Source: Lacticaseibacillus jixianensis (GTDB lineage Bacteria; Bacillota; Bacilli; Lactobacillales; Lactobacillaceae). Taken from it: 64,000 nt of DNA. Location of the stretch: the NCBI RefSeq assembly GCF_003946485.1, contig NZ_RHOJ01000014.1:1-64000 (forward strand), read 5' to 3'. The stretch's first letter is position 1. Every line of letters starts with the position of its first letter. The notes under the pieces are model-generated. The model did no database searches. It was not told where the DNA came from and saw nothing but the letters and a program-made list of their open reading frames with translations. Of this stretch, positions 35,047-43,253 are shown piece after piece. A program made the translations under genes and the position numbers.

Positions 35047-35998
35047 CAAAAAATTGATGGGGGTCGACCTTGGTGGCACGACCTGCAAATTCGCGATCTT
35101 GACCGAAGACGGTGAGATCCAGCAGCGCTGGAGCATCGACACCAATATTTTGGATGAGGGGAGCCACATTATTCCCGACATTATCGCGTCCATTCAAGAT
35201 CACCTGAAGCTGTACAACATGACGGCGGATGATTTTGTGGGGATCGGGATGGGGACCCCAGGGACCGTTGACCCTCAGCTTGGCACCGTGATCGGCGCCT
35301 ACAACCTGAACTGGAAGACGATGCAGTACCCGAAGCGCGAGATCGAAGCGGCCACCGGTATTCCCTTCAAGATCAACAACGACGTCAACGTTGCCGCCAT
35401 GGGTGAGCAGTGGAAAGGGGCCGGCGACAAGTCCGATAACGTGACCCTGGTGGCGCTGGGCACCGGGATCGGCGCCGGCATCGTCGCTGACGGCGTGCTG
35501 CTGCACGGCGTGGCCGGTTCGGCCGGCGAGGTCGGCCACGTCACGGTTGAGCCCAACGGCTACATGTGCACCTGCGGCAAGCGCGGCTGCCTGGAGACGG
35601 TGGCGTCGGCAACCGGGATCGTCCACGTGGCCCGCGACATGGCCGAGGAGTACGCCGGCGATTCCAAGCTGAAGCAGATCCTGGACGACGGGGACGACAT
35701 TTCCTCCAAGATCGTCTTCGACTGCGCGCAGGCGGGCGACAAGCTGGCCTTAATGATCGTTGATAAGGTCTGCTACTACCTGGGTCTGGGCCTGGGCAAC
35801 GTCGGCAACCTGCTGAACCCGGAGTACCTGCTGATCGGCGGCGGCGTTTCCGCCGCCGGCGACTTCCTGCTGACGCGGGTCCAGAAGTACTTCGACCAGT
35901 TCACGTTCCCGAACGTGCGCAACACCACCCACCTGCGCCTGGCGACCCTGGGTAACACCGCTGGCGTCGTCGGCGCCGGCAGCTTGGCCCGGCCGTAA
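35039..35998 (+). CDS. glcK: glucokinase (ROK family)
   Basis: This 319-residue kinase phosphorylates free glucose with ATP. The N-terminal phosphate motif is GVDLGGTTCKFAIL. The ROK signature GTGIGAGIVADGVLLHGVAGSAGEVGHVTVEPNG is followed by the zinc-binding CTCGKRGCLE. The ATG at 35039 is 8 nt after GGAGG; upstream in-frame ATGs lie within yqgQ. It is the last gene of the gluP operon before the terminator and rhodanese. Confidence 0.97.
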   Translation: MADKKLMGVDLGGTTCKFAILTEDGEIQQRWSIDTNILDEGSHIIPDIIASIQDHLKLYNMTADDFVGIGMGTPGTVDPQLGTVIGAYNLNWKTMQYPKREIEAATGIPFKINNDVNVAAMGEQWKGAGDKSDNVTLVALGTGIGAGIVADGVLLHGVAGSAGEVGHVTVEPNGYMCTCGKRGCLETVASATGIVHVARDMAEEYAGDSKLKQILDDGDDISSKIVFDCAQAGDKLALMIVDKVCYYLGLGLGNVGNLLNPEYLLIGGGVSAAGDFLLTRVQKYFDQFTFPNVRNTTHLRLATLGNTAGVVGAGSLARP

Positions 35999-36016
35999 GC
36001 GGTTGGTAGAATAAAG

Positions 36017-36050
36017 CAAAAGCCTCGGGTCTATACCTGAGGCTTTTGTG
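36017..36050 (+). terminator. glcK terminator
   Basis: AAAAGCCTCGGGT/ACCTGAGGCTTTT stem with a T-tract in the arm. It can work in both directions. Confidence 0.85.
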
Positions 36051-36107
36051 ATAAAATAAAGCTAATATGCGCCGGGCAACCGGCGATTTGAAAGGACGTT
36101 TTGGGGT

Positions 36108-36515
36108 ATGAACTTTTTTCTGGTGTTGATTGGACTGGGGCTGCTGGTGTGGGCGGCAAGTTGGCTGCTGACGCAGTGGCAGAAATCCCGGCTGAAGGCG
36201 GTCGGCGGTGAGATCACGCCGGACGTGTTCGAGGAGAACATGCGCAAGGCGCAGATCATCGACCTGCGCGAGAAGAAGGACTTTGACGCCGGTCACATTC
36301 TCGGCGCGCGCAACCTGCCATACACGCAGCTCAAGCAGCGGATGATCGAGCTGCGCAAGGACCTGCCGGTGTACATGTACGATCTGACCGGGGCCGTGTC
36401 TGTCCGCGCCGCGCGGCGGATGAAGAAGGCCGGGTTTCAGCACCTGTACTTCCTCAAGGGCGGCTACGATAACTGGTCCGGCAAGACCAAGAAAGCCAAG
36501 CGCTTCGAAGAATAA
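36108..36515 (+). CDS. yqhL: membrane-anchored rhodanese-like protein, active cysteine absent
   Basis: This 135-residue protein has one N-terminal TM helix (about 3-22) and a cytoplasmic rhodanese fold (VFEENMRKAQIIDLREKKDFDAGHILGARNLPY). The active-site loop, where sulfurtransferases have a cysteine, reads YDLTGAVSVRAA at 91-102 with no cysteine, so sulfur transfer by the usual mechanism is not expected. It follows glucokinase as yqhL does in other lactobacilli. A binding or scaffolding role is possible. Confidence 0.9.
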   Translation: MNFFLVLIGLGLLVWAASWLLTQWQKSRLKAVGGEITPDVFEENMRKAQIIDLREKKDFDAGHILGARNLPYTQLKQRMIELRKDLPVYMYDLTGAVSVRAARRMKKAGFQHLYFLKGGYDNWSGKTKKAKRFEE

Positions 36516-36520
36516 CAAAA

Positions 36521-36548
36521 GAACCCCTGCTGAGTGGCAGGGGTTTTA
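36521..36548. terminator. bidirectional terminator yqhL / DUF3042
   Basis: AACCCCTGC/GCAGGGGTT, with T on one side and A on the other, lies between convergent genes. Confidence 0.85.
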
Positions 36549-36554
36549 CTGTGC

Positions 36555-36734
36555 TTAGCCCTGGTGCGCCGCGTGCTGCTTGCGGTTGGCCTTGCGCCGG
36601 TTCTCGTTGATCTCATCAACCTTGGTTTCGACCGGTTCGATGTAAGACTTCTTGAATGCAAAGACAGAGCTTGCCACGGCGCCGGCCGAAGCGATGACGC
36701 CCACTAAGAACCCTTTTAGAAATTTGTGCTTCAT
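36555..36734 (-). CDS. DUF3042 family small membrane protein
   Basis: A 59-residue protein is encoded on the minus strand, starting MKHKFLKGFLVGVIASAGAV and ending RRKANRKQHAAHQG. It has one TM or signal-like helix (about 7-26) followed by KKSYIEPVETKVDEINENRRKANRK, the conserved core of the DUF3042 family found in lactobacilli and relatives. GGAGGG lies 9-10 nt before the ATG at 36734. The function is unknown; it is divergent from miaA, as I recall for other lactobacilli. Confidence 0.9.
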   Translation of the reverse strand: MKHKFLKGFLVGVIASAGAVASSVFAFKKSYIEPVETKVDEINENRRKANRKQHAAHQG

Positions 36735-36774
36735 GAAAATCCCTCCCTCTCTCGAACTTAGGTGCTGTCTTCAT

Positions 36775-36780
36775 TATACT
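36775..36780 (+). promoter_or_regulatory. miaA -10 box
   Basis: TATACT only 8 nt before the first ATG of miaA. If this is the promoter, that ATG would be at or beside the transcript 5' end. Confidence 0.5.
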
Positions 36781-36811
36781 AGAAGGCATGACAGAAAGTG
36801 AGCATAATCCA

Positions 36812-37744
36812 TTGAAAACCCAAGTCCTCATGATCGGCGGCCCGACCGCCACCGGCAAAAGTGCGCTGGGCGTGGCGCTGGCCAAGCGGTTCAACGGCGA
36901 AGTGGTCAACGGCGACGCCTTTCAGATCTACCGCGACATGACGATCGGCACGGCCAAGGTGACGCCGGCAGAGATGCAGGGCGTGCCGCACCACCTCATC
37001 GACATCTTGGCCCCAAGCGCGCCATTTTCGGCGGCGCGGTTTCAGACCCTGGCCCAGGCGGCCATCAAGGACATCACCGCCCGCGGTAAGCTGCCGATCG
37101 TGGTCGGCGGGACCGGCTTTTACCTGAGTGCGCTGCGCCTGGGGCTGCCCCTGGGCGGGGAGGCGGCCACCCCGGCGCGGCAGCGCTGGCAAACCGCGCT
37201 GGCGGCGCACGACGCGGCGTGGCTGTGGGCCCAGCTGCACCGGCTGGACCCGGCGGCCGCGGCAGCCATTCCCCCGGCGAATACGCGGCGCGTGATCCGG
37301 GCGCTGGAAGTGAGCGAAACGTCCGGCCAACTGTTTTCGGCGCAGCAGACGCCGGCGCCGCAGTATGATGACTTGGTCATTGGGCTGACTGCGGACCGCG
37401 CCACGTTGTACCACCGTATCGATCAGCGGGTCTTGCAAATAGTCGCGGCGGGGCTGGAAGCCGAGGTGCGCCGCGTCGTCGAGGAGACTTCGCCCGGTGC
37501 GCAGGCCCTCAAGGCGATCGGCTACAAGGAATGGCTGCCATACTTTGCCGGGCAGGCCAGCCGGGAAGCGACCATCGCCCTGATCCAGCAAAATTCGCGG
37601 CACTACGCCAAGCGGCAGCTCACGTACTTTCGCCACCAGCTGCCGACGCATTGGCTTGACCTAGTGGCCGACCCGGCCGCCGGGCTGGCTGCGGCCGTGA
37701 CCCTGGTGGCAAAATGGCGACGTGCCGGCGCCGCACAGAAATAA
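36812..37744 (+). CDS. miaA: tRNA dimethylallyltransferase
   Basis: This enzyme of about 310 residues adds dimethylallyl to N6 of A37 in tRNAs reading UNN codons. It has the P-loop GGPTATGKSALG, the DAFQIYRDMTIGTAKVTPAE substrate region, HHLIDI, and VGGTGFYLSAL. The start is uncertain. TTG 36812 has a GTGAG 9 nt upstream and gives the usual short stretch before the P-loop. ATG 36788 lacks a ribosome site and lies next to the predicted transcription start. It precedes glnRA. Confidence 0.93.
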   Translation: MKTQVLMIGGPTATGKSALGVALAKRFNGEVVNGDAFQIYRDMTIGTAKVTPAEMQGVPHHLIDILAPSAPFSAARFQTLAQAAIKDITARGKLPIVVGGTGFYLSALRLGLPLGGEAATPARQRWQTALAAHDAAWLWAQLHRLDPAAAAAIPPANTRRVIRALEVSETSGQLFSAQQTPAPQYDDLVIGLTADRATLYHRIDQRVLQIVAAGLEAEVRRVVEETSPGAQALKAIGYKEWLPYFAGQASREATIALIQQNSRHYAKRQLTYFRHQLPTHWLDLVADPAAGLAAAVTLVAKWRRAGAAQK

Positions 37745-37753
37745 ATTGCTTAA

Positions 37754-37770
37754 TGTCAGGTAATCTCACA
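37754..37770 (+). promoter_or_regulatory. GlnR operator
   Basis: TGTCAGGTAATCTCACA matches the GlnR/TnrA consensus TGTNA-N7-TNACA exactly and lies 8 bp before the -35 box of glnRA. Autorepression by GlnR with feedback-inhibited glutamine synthetase is the established mode in Firmicutes. Confidence 0.88.
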
Positions 37771-37777
37771 TCAGGAG

Positions 37778-37806
37778 TTGACGGCCTTTTTCCGAATTGG
37801 TATGGT
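37778..37806 (+). promoter_or_regulatory. glnRA promoter
   Basis: TTGACG and TATGGT with a 17-bp spacer. It excludes the in-frame ATG at 37802 as a start. Confidence 0.75.
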
Positions 37807-37831
37807 TGAACTCGTGAAGGAGGGACTGCTA

Positions 37832-38197
37832 GTGCCAGAACTCAGTGATATCCGCACGCGGGCGGTACTGCCGATCAGCACCGTGATCGCGCTCACCGAT
37901 CTAACGGCGCGGCAGATCCGCTATTACGAGGCGCAGGGGCTGCTTCATCCGCTTCGCACGCCTGGCAATCACCGCTTGTATTCGCTTCAGGACGTCGATG
38001 ACTTGGTGGAGATCCACAGTCAGCTTGCGGCCGGCTTTTCCTTGGCTGAGCTCAGGGCGGCCAAGCAGCAGCCGCGGCCGAAGACCAAGCTTTCGGATGA
38101 AGAGGTGCGGGCGGCGCTTCGCTCAGAGTTGTTGAATCAGGGACGACTGAATCCGCGTGGGGACAGCCCGTCTCAGGGATTTGGGTTTCGACCGTAA
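37832..38197 (+). CDS. glnR: nitrogen regulator GlnR (MerR family)
   Basis: This 121-residue MerR-type dimer represses glnRA and other nitrogen genes when glutamine is plentiful. The helix-turn-helix ISTVIALTDLTARQIRYYEAQGLL is followed by the wing HPLRTPGNHRLYSLQDVDDL. The C-terminal tail that senses glutamine synthetase is present (NQGRLNPRGDSPSQGFGF). GTG at 37832 is 6-7 nt after AAGGAGGGA; longer frames run through the promoter. It lies 21 bp before glnA. Confidence 0.95.
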   Translation: MPELSDIRTRAVLPISTVIALTDLTARQIRYYEAQGLLHPLRTPGNHRLYSLQDVDDLVEIHSQLAAGFSLAELRAAKQQPRPKTKLSDEEVRAALRSELLNQGRLNPRGDSPSQGFGFRP

Positions 38198-38218
38198 AGG
38201 ACAGCAAAGGAGTGGCTC

Positions 38219-39559
38219 ATGGCAAAAGATTCGATCACTGCCGACATGATCCGGCAGAGCGTCAAAGATCAAAACGTTGAATTTTTACGGCTCATGTTTA
38301 CGGACATCAACGGCATCAACAAGAACGTTGAAGTGCCCGTTTCCCAGCTGGAGAAGGTGCTGGCCAACAAGATCACCTTCGACGGCAGCTCGATCGACGG
38401 CTTTGTCCGCATCGAGGAGTCTGACATGCTGCTGTATCCCGACTTGGATACGTGGCTGCTGTTTCCGTGGGAGAACGACGGCGGCAAGATTGCCCGCCTG
38501 ATCTGCAGTGTTCACACCCCGGACGGCAAGCCGTTCCCTGGCGATCCCCGCAACAACCTCATCCGCGTGATGGAAGAGGCGCATGCGGCTGGCTACACGG
38601 CCTTCAACATCGGCCCGGAGCCGGAATTTTTCCTGTTCAAGCTGGACGCGAACGGCGATCCGTCGCTCAAGCTCAACGACAAGGGCTCCTACTTCGACTT
38701 CGCGCCGCTGGACATGGGTGAGAACTGCCGCCGTGACATTGTGCTTGAACTCGAAAAAATGAACTTTGAAGTTGAAGCCTCTCACCACGAGGTCGCCCCG
38801 GGCCAGCACGAAATCGACTTCAAGTACGCTGATGCCGTTAACGCTGCGGATAACATTCAGACCTTCAAACTGGTCGTGAAGACCATTGCCCGCAAGCACG
38901 GGCTGTACGCGACGTTCATGCCCAAGCCGATCCACGGGATCAACGGGTCGGGGATGCACATCAACATGTCGCTGTTCAATAAAGACGGTAATGCGTTCTA
39001 CGACGCCGGCACCGCCGACCAGCTGTCGCGCACCGCGATGCACTTCCTGGCCGGCCTGCTGGCCCACGCGCGCGGCTTGACCGCCATCAACAACCCGACG
39101 GTCAACTCCTACAAGCGGCTGGTGCCAGGCTTTGAAGCACCGGTTTACATCGCCTGGTCGGGCACGAACCGCAGCCCGCTGATCCGAGTGCCGCAATCCC
39201 GCAAGCTTGGGACGCGCTTGGAAATGCGCTCGGTCGATGCCACGGCTAACCCTTACCTGGCGATCGCGGCGGTGCTGGAGGCCGGACTCGATGGGGTCCG
39301 CAACCAGTTGGACCCGGAGGAAGCGGTCGATCGCAACATCTACAAGATGCAGGACACCGAGCGCAAGGCCAACCACATTCAGGACCTGCCTTCCACGCTG
39401 CACAACGCGATCAAGGCGCTGGAGGACGACGCCGTGGTCAAGGCTGCGCTGGGTGATCACCTGTACCATAGCTTCAAGGATTCCAAAGACTTGGAGTGGG
39501 CGGCTTATCGCCAGAGCGTTTCCGAATGGGAGCGCGAGCAGTACCTTGAATTGTATTAA
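38219..39559 (+). CDS. glnA: glutamine synthetase type I (alpha)
   Basis: This 446-residue dodecameric enzyme makes glutamine from glutamate, ammonia and ATP. The N-terminal beta-Grasp domain has [19 protein letters not shown], and the latch is [21 protein letters not shown]. Metal and substrate sites are in [32 protein letters not shown] and [17 protein letters not shown]. The adenylylated tyrosine site of beta-type enzymes is not expected, since this is the GlnR-controlled feedback-inhibited form. AAAGGAG precedes the ATG. Confidence 0.98.
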   Translation: MAKDSITADMIRQSVKDQNVEFLRLMFTDINGINKNVEVPVSQLEKVLANKITFDGSSIDGFVRIEESDMLLYPDLDTWLLFPWENDGGKIARLICSVHTPDGKPFPGDPRNNLIRVMEEAHAAGYTAFNIGPEPEFFLFKLDANGDPSLKLNDKGSYFDFAPLDMGENCRRDIVLELEKMNFEVEASHHEVAPGQHEIDFKYADAVNAADNIQTFKLVVKTIARKHGLYATFMPKPIHGINGSGMHINMSLFNKDGNAFYDAGTADQLSRTAMHFLAGLLAHARGLTAINNPTVNSYKRLVPGFEAPVYIAWSGTNRSPLIRVPQSRKLGTRLEMRSVDATANPYLAIAAVLEAGLDGVRNQLDPEEAVDRNIYKMQDTERKANHIQDLPSTLHNAIKALEDDAVVKAALGDHLYHSFKDSKDLEWAAYRQSVSEWEREQYLELY

Positions 39560-39565
39560 GCCACT

Positions 39566-39601
39566 TGGCACCGATCGTCGCAATGACGGTCGGTGTTTTT
39601 G
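39566..39601 (+). terminator. glnRA terminator
   Basis: GGCACCGATCGTC pairs with the GACGGTCGGTG arm, then five T. Confidence 0.85.
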
Positions 39602-39707
39602 GTTGGTGCGGCGGGCCGCTCATTGCCGCCCCAAGCCGCATTGGAGCAGACAGAAAAGAGACCAGGACAAAATGCCCTAGTCGCTTCCATAAAGCAACGC
39701 CACGTAG

Positions 39708-39762
39708 ACAAGCGCCTCCGCAGCACGATTCTAAAAACGAATCGCACAGCGGAGGCGCTTGT
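39708..39762. other. long hairpin downstream of pepX without T-tract
   Basis: Perfect 14-bp arms ACAAGCGCCTCCGC and GCGGAGGCGCTTGT surround an inner stem CGATTC/GAATCG with an A-rich loop. No T-run follows on either strand. The remaining 39602-39808 stretch shows no gene. Confidence 0.6.
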
Positions 39763-39808
39763 GCTTTGGGCTAAAACTGCTTTATGTCACAACCTCTTTG
39801 ACTGCAGC

Positions 39809-42196
39809 TTACTTGCGGTAGCGCAGGGTCAAGGTGCTGCCTGCGCGGTCGATGTGGAAGTTGACCGCCGTTTCGGTGCGCTGAGTCTGGGCCATGTCCG
39901 CACCGTGGATGATCAGGGCCAAGTGGCGGCCGGCCGGCAGGTGCAGGTGCGTCGGCTGCAGGTCGAAGTCGACCGTGAACGGCTCGCCCGGGGTGACTGG
40001 CACGTTCTCGTAGGCGTTCTGCTGGTTTTGGACGTTGACGTGGCCTAGCGAGACCAGCTTGCTTGCGGTTGCTTTGGCCGGCTTGAACTCCTGGATGCTG
40101 ACCGTCTTGTAATCAAAGCCCAGCGGCCACGCGGTGCCTTGGACGACTCCCGCGACCGGCGCAAAGCGCTTGGCATCACCGACGTCGACCAGCCGGGCGG
40201 ACAAAATGGCGGTTGGCTGGTCGATCCACAGCCGCAGTTGCAGGTGCGGCACGCCTTCGAGGGTCTGGTCGCTGGCCGCTTGCGGCAGGTCGAGCCAGAG
40301 GCGGGCGCTGTCATACTTGGAGTGCGGCTTGATGATCTCGGCCTCAAAGCCATCGGAGTCTTCCTTCGCGTCATTGAAAATCGCGGTCGCCGTGTCGGCA
40401 AAACTGGCGCGGGGGCCGGTCAGGTCGGCTTGCAGGTTGTACACCTGGTCCTCGTGATCGGCGTCTGCGGTGCCAAAGTTTTTGTACGTGTGCCACGTCT
40501 CGGCCTCGACGTTGTCTTGAACCGTGACGTTGGGCAGCACATCCGGGGCGGCGTTCTTGACGCCGAGCAGCTCGTAGGACAGCCAGAGGTTCATCTGATC
40601 GGCAAAATCAAGCGACCCGATGTTGTCCAGGTAGGTGTGCTGGCCTTGGTGCAGGAACAGCTTCTTTTGGATCGGCAGGGCCTGGATCCCGTTCCAGAAG
40701 CGGATGGCATTGGCCGGTTTCACGTTCCAGTCGTTTAACCCGTGCTCGATCACCACGTCGGCCTTGATGTTCTTCAGCTGATTGCGGTAGTTGCGCTCAT
40801 CCCACCACTTCGTGTAGTCGCCGAACGCGCGGTCCTGGGCCTTGCCGATGGCGGCCAGCGCCTTGTCCCATTCGGCCTTGACCTTGAGCAGATCGCCGGC
40901 CTGCTTTTGCCGCGAGAAGGTGTCCACGGCCAAAACGTCGGCGTCCTCGCCCTGGAAGCCGCCAGGGGCAACGACCAAGCCGTTTTCGCGGTAGTAGTCG
41001 TACCAGCTGGAAATGGCGGATTCGGCGATCACGGTCTTGAGGCCGGCCACGCCGCTGGTCGCCGCCGCGATGGACAGCGTGCCGAGGTAGGACTTGCCGG
41101 TCATCGCGACCTTGCCATTGCACCACCAGGCCTTGATCTCGATGCCGTCGGTGCGGTTGGTGAACGCACGCCGCTTGCCGGTCAGCCACTCAATGACGGC
41201 GACGGCCGAGTCAGTCTCACCGGTGCCGCCAGTCGACCGCACGCCGTCAGAGCCGCGGGTGCCCACGCCGCCGGAGTACACGGTGACAAAGCCGCGGCCG
41301 AGCATGTAGTCGTTCAGCATGTAAATGCCGTTCTCGTCGCCGTAGACCTCGGCAGTTTTGCTTTCCCCGTTAACGGGCTGGTGCGGCAGAGCCGCCGGCT
41401 GCGGCTGGAACGTGACCTCGTCTTTGGTGTATGAATGGGTCTTCACGGCCAGCTTGGGATCCGGCTTGTGGGTGATCCAGTCGACGTCGTTGGTGCCGTG
41501 GAAGTAGGGATTAGCGGTGAAAAGCACCGGCATTTTGGTGCCGGCATCCGTTTCCTTGGGCCGAAAAATGGTCGTTTCCAGCATGTCGCGCTTGCCGTCG
41601 TGATCCGTGTCGAGGTCGGATTCGACCCAGACGACTTCGCGGTGAAGGTTGCGCGCGTCAAAGACGTCCTGCGCCTTGCCGTTGAAAAACAGGTGCGCCG
41701 GCACGGCCTTGCCCGTTTGAAAATCACAGTAAAAACCGCGCACGGCCAAATCATCGATCAGGGTGACCAGATGCTTGGTGCGGGTGGTCAAAAGCAGGTA
41801 GAGTGCCGCCCAGAAGTCGGCGGTGGTCGCGAGGTCGCCGTCAACGGTCGGCAGCCCGGTCTTGGCCATGAACGCGAGACTGTCGTTCAACTGGTAGTCG
41901 GTGCCCGCCTCAAAGCCGAGCAGCTGCAGCGCCACCGCGTAGAACGCCGGGCGGCTGATCTGCGTCGGCTGCGCGGCCAAAAACTGCGCCAAGTCCTGGT
42001 CAGCCGTTACCGCGAGGGCGGCGAGGGCCTGCTGTTTGGCCGTTTCGCTGTGCGACTCCGGGAACAGCAGCGGGTACGCCGCCGCGGCCGCGGCCGCAAG
42101 CGGCTGGGTGAGGTCTGGCGCAAAGCCGATGGCAGTGAGTTCCTTAAGCTGGGTAGCCTGATCGACCGTAAGCCGGCCGAATTGATTAAGTTTCAA
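39809..42196 (-). CDS. pepX: Xaa-Pro dipeptidyl-peptidase PepX
   Basis: This 795-residue cytosolic serine peptidase of family S15 removes X-Pro dipeptides from casein-derived and other peptides, a lactic-acid-bacterium hallmark. The N-terminal helical dimerisation domain (about 1-145) is followed by the alpha/beta-hydrolase domain with the nucleophile S369 in GKSYLG, then the catalytic aspartate and histidine regions (VIEHGLNDWNV, LHQGQHTY) and a C-terminal jelly roll. The start codon is TTG, 6 nt after GAGGAA. Codon use and length are normal. Confidence 0.97.
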   Translation of the reverse strand: MKLNQFGRLTVDQATQLKELTAIGFAPDLTQPLAAAAAAAYPLLFPESHSETAKQQALAALAVTADQDLAQFLAAQPTQISRPAFYAVALQLLGFEAGTDYQLNDSLAFMAKTGLPTVDGDLATTADFWAALYLLLTTRTKHLVTLIDDLAVRGFYCDFQTGKAVPAHLFFNGKAQDVFDARNLHREVVWVESDLDTDHDGKRDMLETTIFRPKETDAGTKMPVLFTANPYFHGTNDVDWITHKPDPKLAVKTHSYTKDEVTFQPQPAALPHQPVNGESKTAEVYGDENGIYMLNDYMLGRGFVTVYSGGVGTRGSDGVRSTGGTGETDSAVAVIEWLTGKRRAFTNRTDGIEIKAWWCNGKVAMTGKSYLGTLSIAAATSGVAGLKTVIAESAISSWYDYYRENGLVVAPGGFQGEDADVLAVDTFSRQKQAGDLLKVKAEWDKALAAIGKAQDRAFGDYTKWWDERNYRNQLKNIKADVVIEHGLNDWNVKPANAIRFWNGIQALPIQKKLFLHQGQHTYLDNIGSLDFADQMNLWLSYELLGVKNAAPDVLPNVTVQDNVEAETWHTYKNFGTADADHEDQVYNLQADLTGPRASFADTATAIFNDAKEDSDGFEAEIIKPHSKYDSARLWLDLPQAASDQTLEGVPHLQLRLWIDQPTAILSARLVDVGDAKRFAPVAGVVQGTAWPLGFDYKTVSIQEFKPAKATASKLVSLGHVNVQNQQNAYENVPVTPGEPFTVDFDLQPTHLHLPAGRHLALIIHGADMAQTQRTETAVNFHIDRAGSTLTLRYRK

Positions 42197-42303
42197 AGCG
42201 ATTCCTCATTTCTTTTTCATAGTAGCTTCAGTGTAGTCGAGCCCGGCGCTTCAATCAATACGTTGACATCGCGAATCGCGCATCCGTATAATAAACAGGT
42301 TCA

Positions 42304-42379
42304 TGCGTCAGTAGCTCAGTTGGATAGAGCAATGGTCTTCTAAACCATCGGTCCCGGGTTCGAATCCCGGCTGACGCAG
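42304..42379 (+). tRNA. trnR: tRNA-Arg (anticodon UCU)
   Basis: The cloverleaf is complete: acceptor TGCGTCA/TGACGCA with discriminator G; D-stem GCTC/GAGC; anticodon stem ATGGT/ACCAT with loop CTTCTAA and anticodon TCT, reading AGA; T-arm CCGGG-TTCGAAT-CCCGG. CCA is not encoded. In this GC-rich genome AGA is presumably a rare codon. Confidence 0.97.
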
Positions 42380-42380
42380 C

Positions 42381-42427
42381 AAAAAAACTGGCCGCCACTT
42401 GACAGAAGTGGCGGCCAGTTTGGTTTT
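42381..42427. terminator. bidirectional terminator tRNA-Arg / minus gene
   Basis: AACTGGCCGCCACTT/AAGTGGCGGCCAGTT stem with seven A on the left (T on the minus strand) and T-rich sequence on the right. Confidence 0.88.
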
Positions 42428-42449
42428 GTGGCGGGCGCTTGCCTGCAGT

Positions 42450-42881
42450 CTAGTCCTGATCGAGGATCTCGCCGGCAGCCGTCACCGTCTTGGTCGTGCC
42501 GTCCACGGCGGCGACCACGAACTGGATGGGGGCGCTGACGGCAACGGTGCCGCTTTGCGTGTGCCAGCCCAGCTCGCCGAATTGTTTGGTGACCAGCGCC
42601 TCGGCGTCCTGGGCCGTCTTGATCGGCTCCCAGTCCAGCGGCTGGAAGTGGTTGGCGGTTTCCGCCGCCGAGATCTCGGCCCGGGTGGTGGGATGCTGGG
42701 TGCTGGTCGGGGTGTGGGTCAAGATGCGCCACGTGATCCCGCCGCCGATCAGCAGTGTGGCAATGCCCCAGACCGGTTGGTGGGCGATGATCAGCATCAC
42801 GCCAAAAATAAGTACCACCGTCCCGGTGATGATGGCGCCGCGAACGTCGACGAATTTCTTGTCAGTGCGTTTCGTTTCCAT
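42450..42881 (-). CDS. hypothetical two-TM membrane protein
   Basis: This 143-residue protein is not recognised. It has a basic cytoplasmic start (METKRTDKKFVDVRG), two TM helices (about 16-34 and 40-57) and a soluble C-terminal domain (LDWEPIKTAQDAEALVTKQFGELGWHTQSGTVAVSAPIQFVVAAVDGTTKTV) that could be a small alpha/beta fold. GAGGGA lies 5-6 nt before the ATG at 42881; the longer frame upstream lacks a ribosome site. It is convergent with tRNA-Arg and ends at the shared terminator. Confidence 0.75.
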   Translation of the reverse strand: METKRTDKKFVDVRGAIITGTVVLIFGVMLIIAHQPVWGIATLLIGGGITWRILTHTPTSTQHPTTRAEISAAETANHFQPLDWEPIKTAQDAEALVTKQFGELGWHTQSGTVAVSAPIQFVVAAVDGTTKTVTAAGEILDQD

Positions 42882-42980
42882 TATGTCCCTCGGTTTCGTT
42901 ATGATAATTATATCATCGCACAACAATGGGACTCAGGCGCGGTCAATGTGAAAGATTTTGGCCTCAGACTTAAGACTGAT

Positions 42981-42996
42981 TTTGACACCTGTCAAA
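42981..42996. promoter_or_regulatory. palindrome TTTGACA-CC-TGTCAAA
   Basis: A perfect 7-bp inverted repeat lies 10 bp upstream of the -35 box of the 40-residue gene, and its half TTGACA recurs as that -35. It is a candidate operator for an unknown regulator. Confidence 0.45.
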
Positions 42997-43005
42997 TGGT
43001 AGCGC

Positions 43006-43034
43006 TTGACAGGCTTACAAAAATATAGTAGGAT
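43006..43034 (+). promoter_or_regulatory. promoter of the 40-residue gene
   Basis: TTGACA and TAGGAT with a 17-bp spacer. Confidence 0.65.
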
Positions 43035-43092
43035 AGATTCAATCGCAATTGAAACAACCCATTCATGTGCGAGTCGAATGGAGGTAATACAT

Positions 43093-43215
43093 ATGAAATA
43101 TCGGATCCAATTAGATACCACCACGCAGCAGTTCATCGTGATCGACCCTAGCGACCAGGCCAAAACTGGCCGTGGCGCCACGATCGAACAAGCCGTTGCG
43201 CAGCTTAACCGTTAA
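43093..43215 (+). CDS. small hypothetical protein, 40 residues
   Basis: A 40-residue protein starting MKYRIQLDTTTQQFIVIDPS, with a predicted beta-hairpin followed by the amphipathic helix ATIEQAVAQLNR. GGAGGT lies 9 nt before the ATG, and a good promoter and a terminator frame it, so expression is likely. I do not recognise the family; the layout (short strands, GATIEQAVAQL) resembles small domains that pack a helix on a sheet. It stands alone before repeat cluster D. Confidence 0.75.
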   Translation: MKYRIQLDTTTQQFIVIDPSDQAKTGRGATIEQAVAQLNR

Positions 43216-43223
43216 TGATGCTT

Positions 43224-43253
43224 GGCCTAGGGCGAATGCCTTGGGTCTTTTTT
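43224..43253 (+). terminator. terminator of the 40-residue gene
   Basis: GGCCTAGGGC/GCCTTGGGTC (10 pairs with G-T wobbles) then six T. Repeat D1 begins within 2 nt. Confidence 0.75.

Noticed and set aside
38285-39583. 432-codon minus-strand open frame over glnA
   Set aside because: Antisense shadow of a highly conserved gene; no ribosome site.
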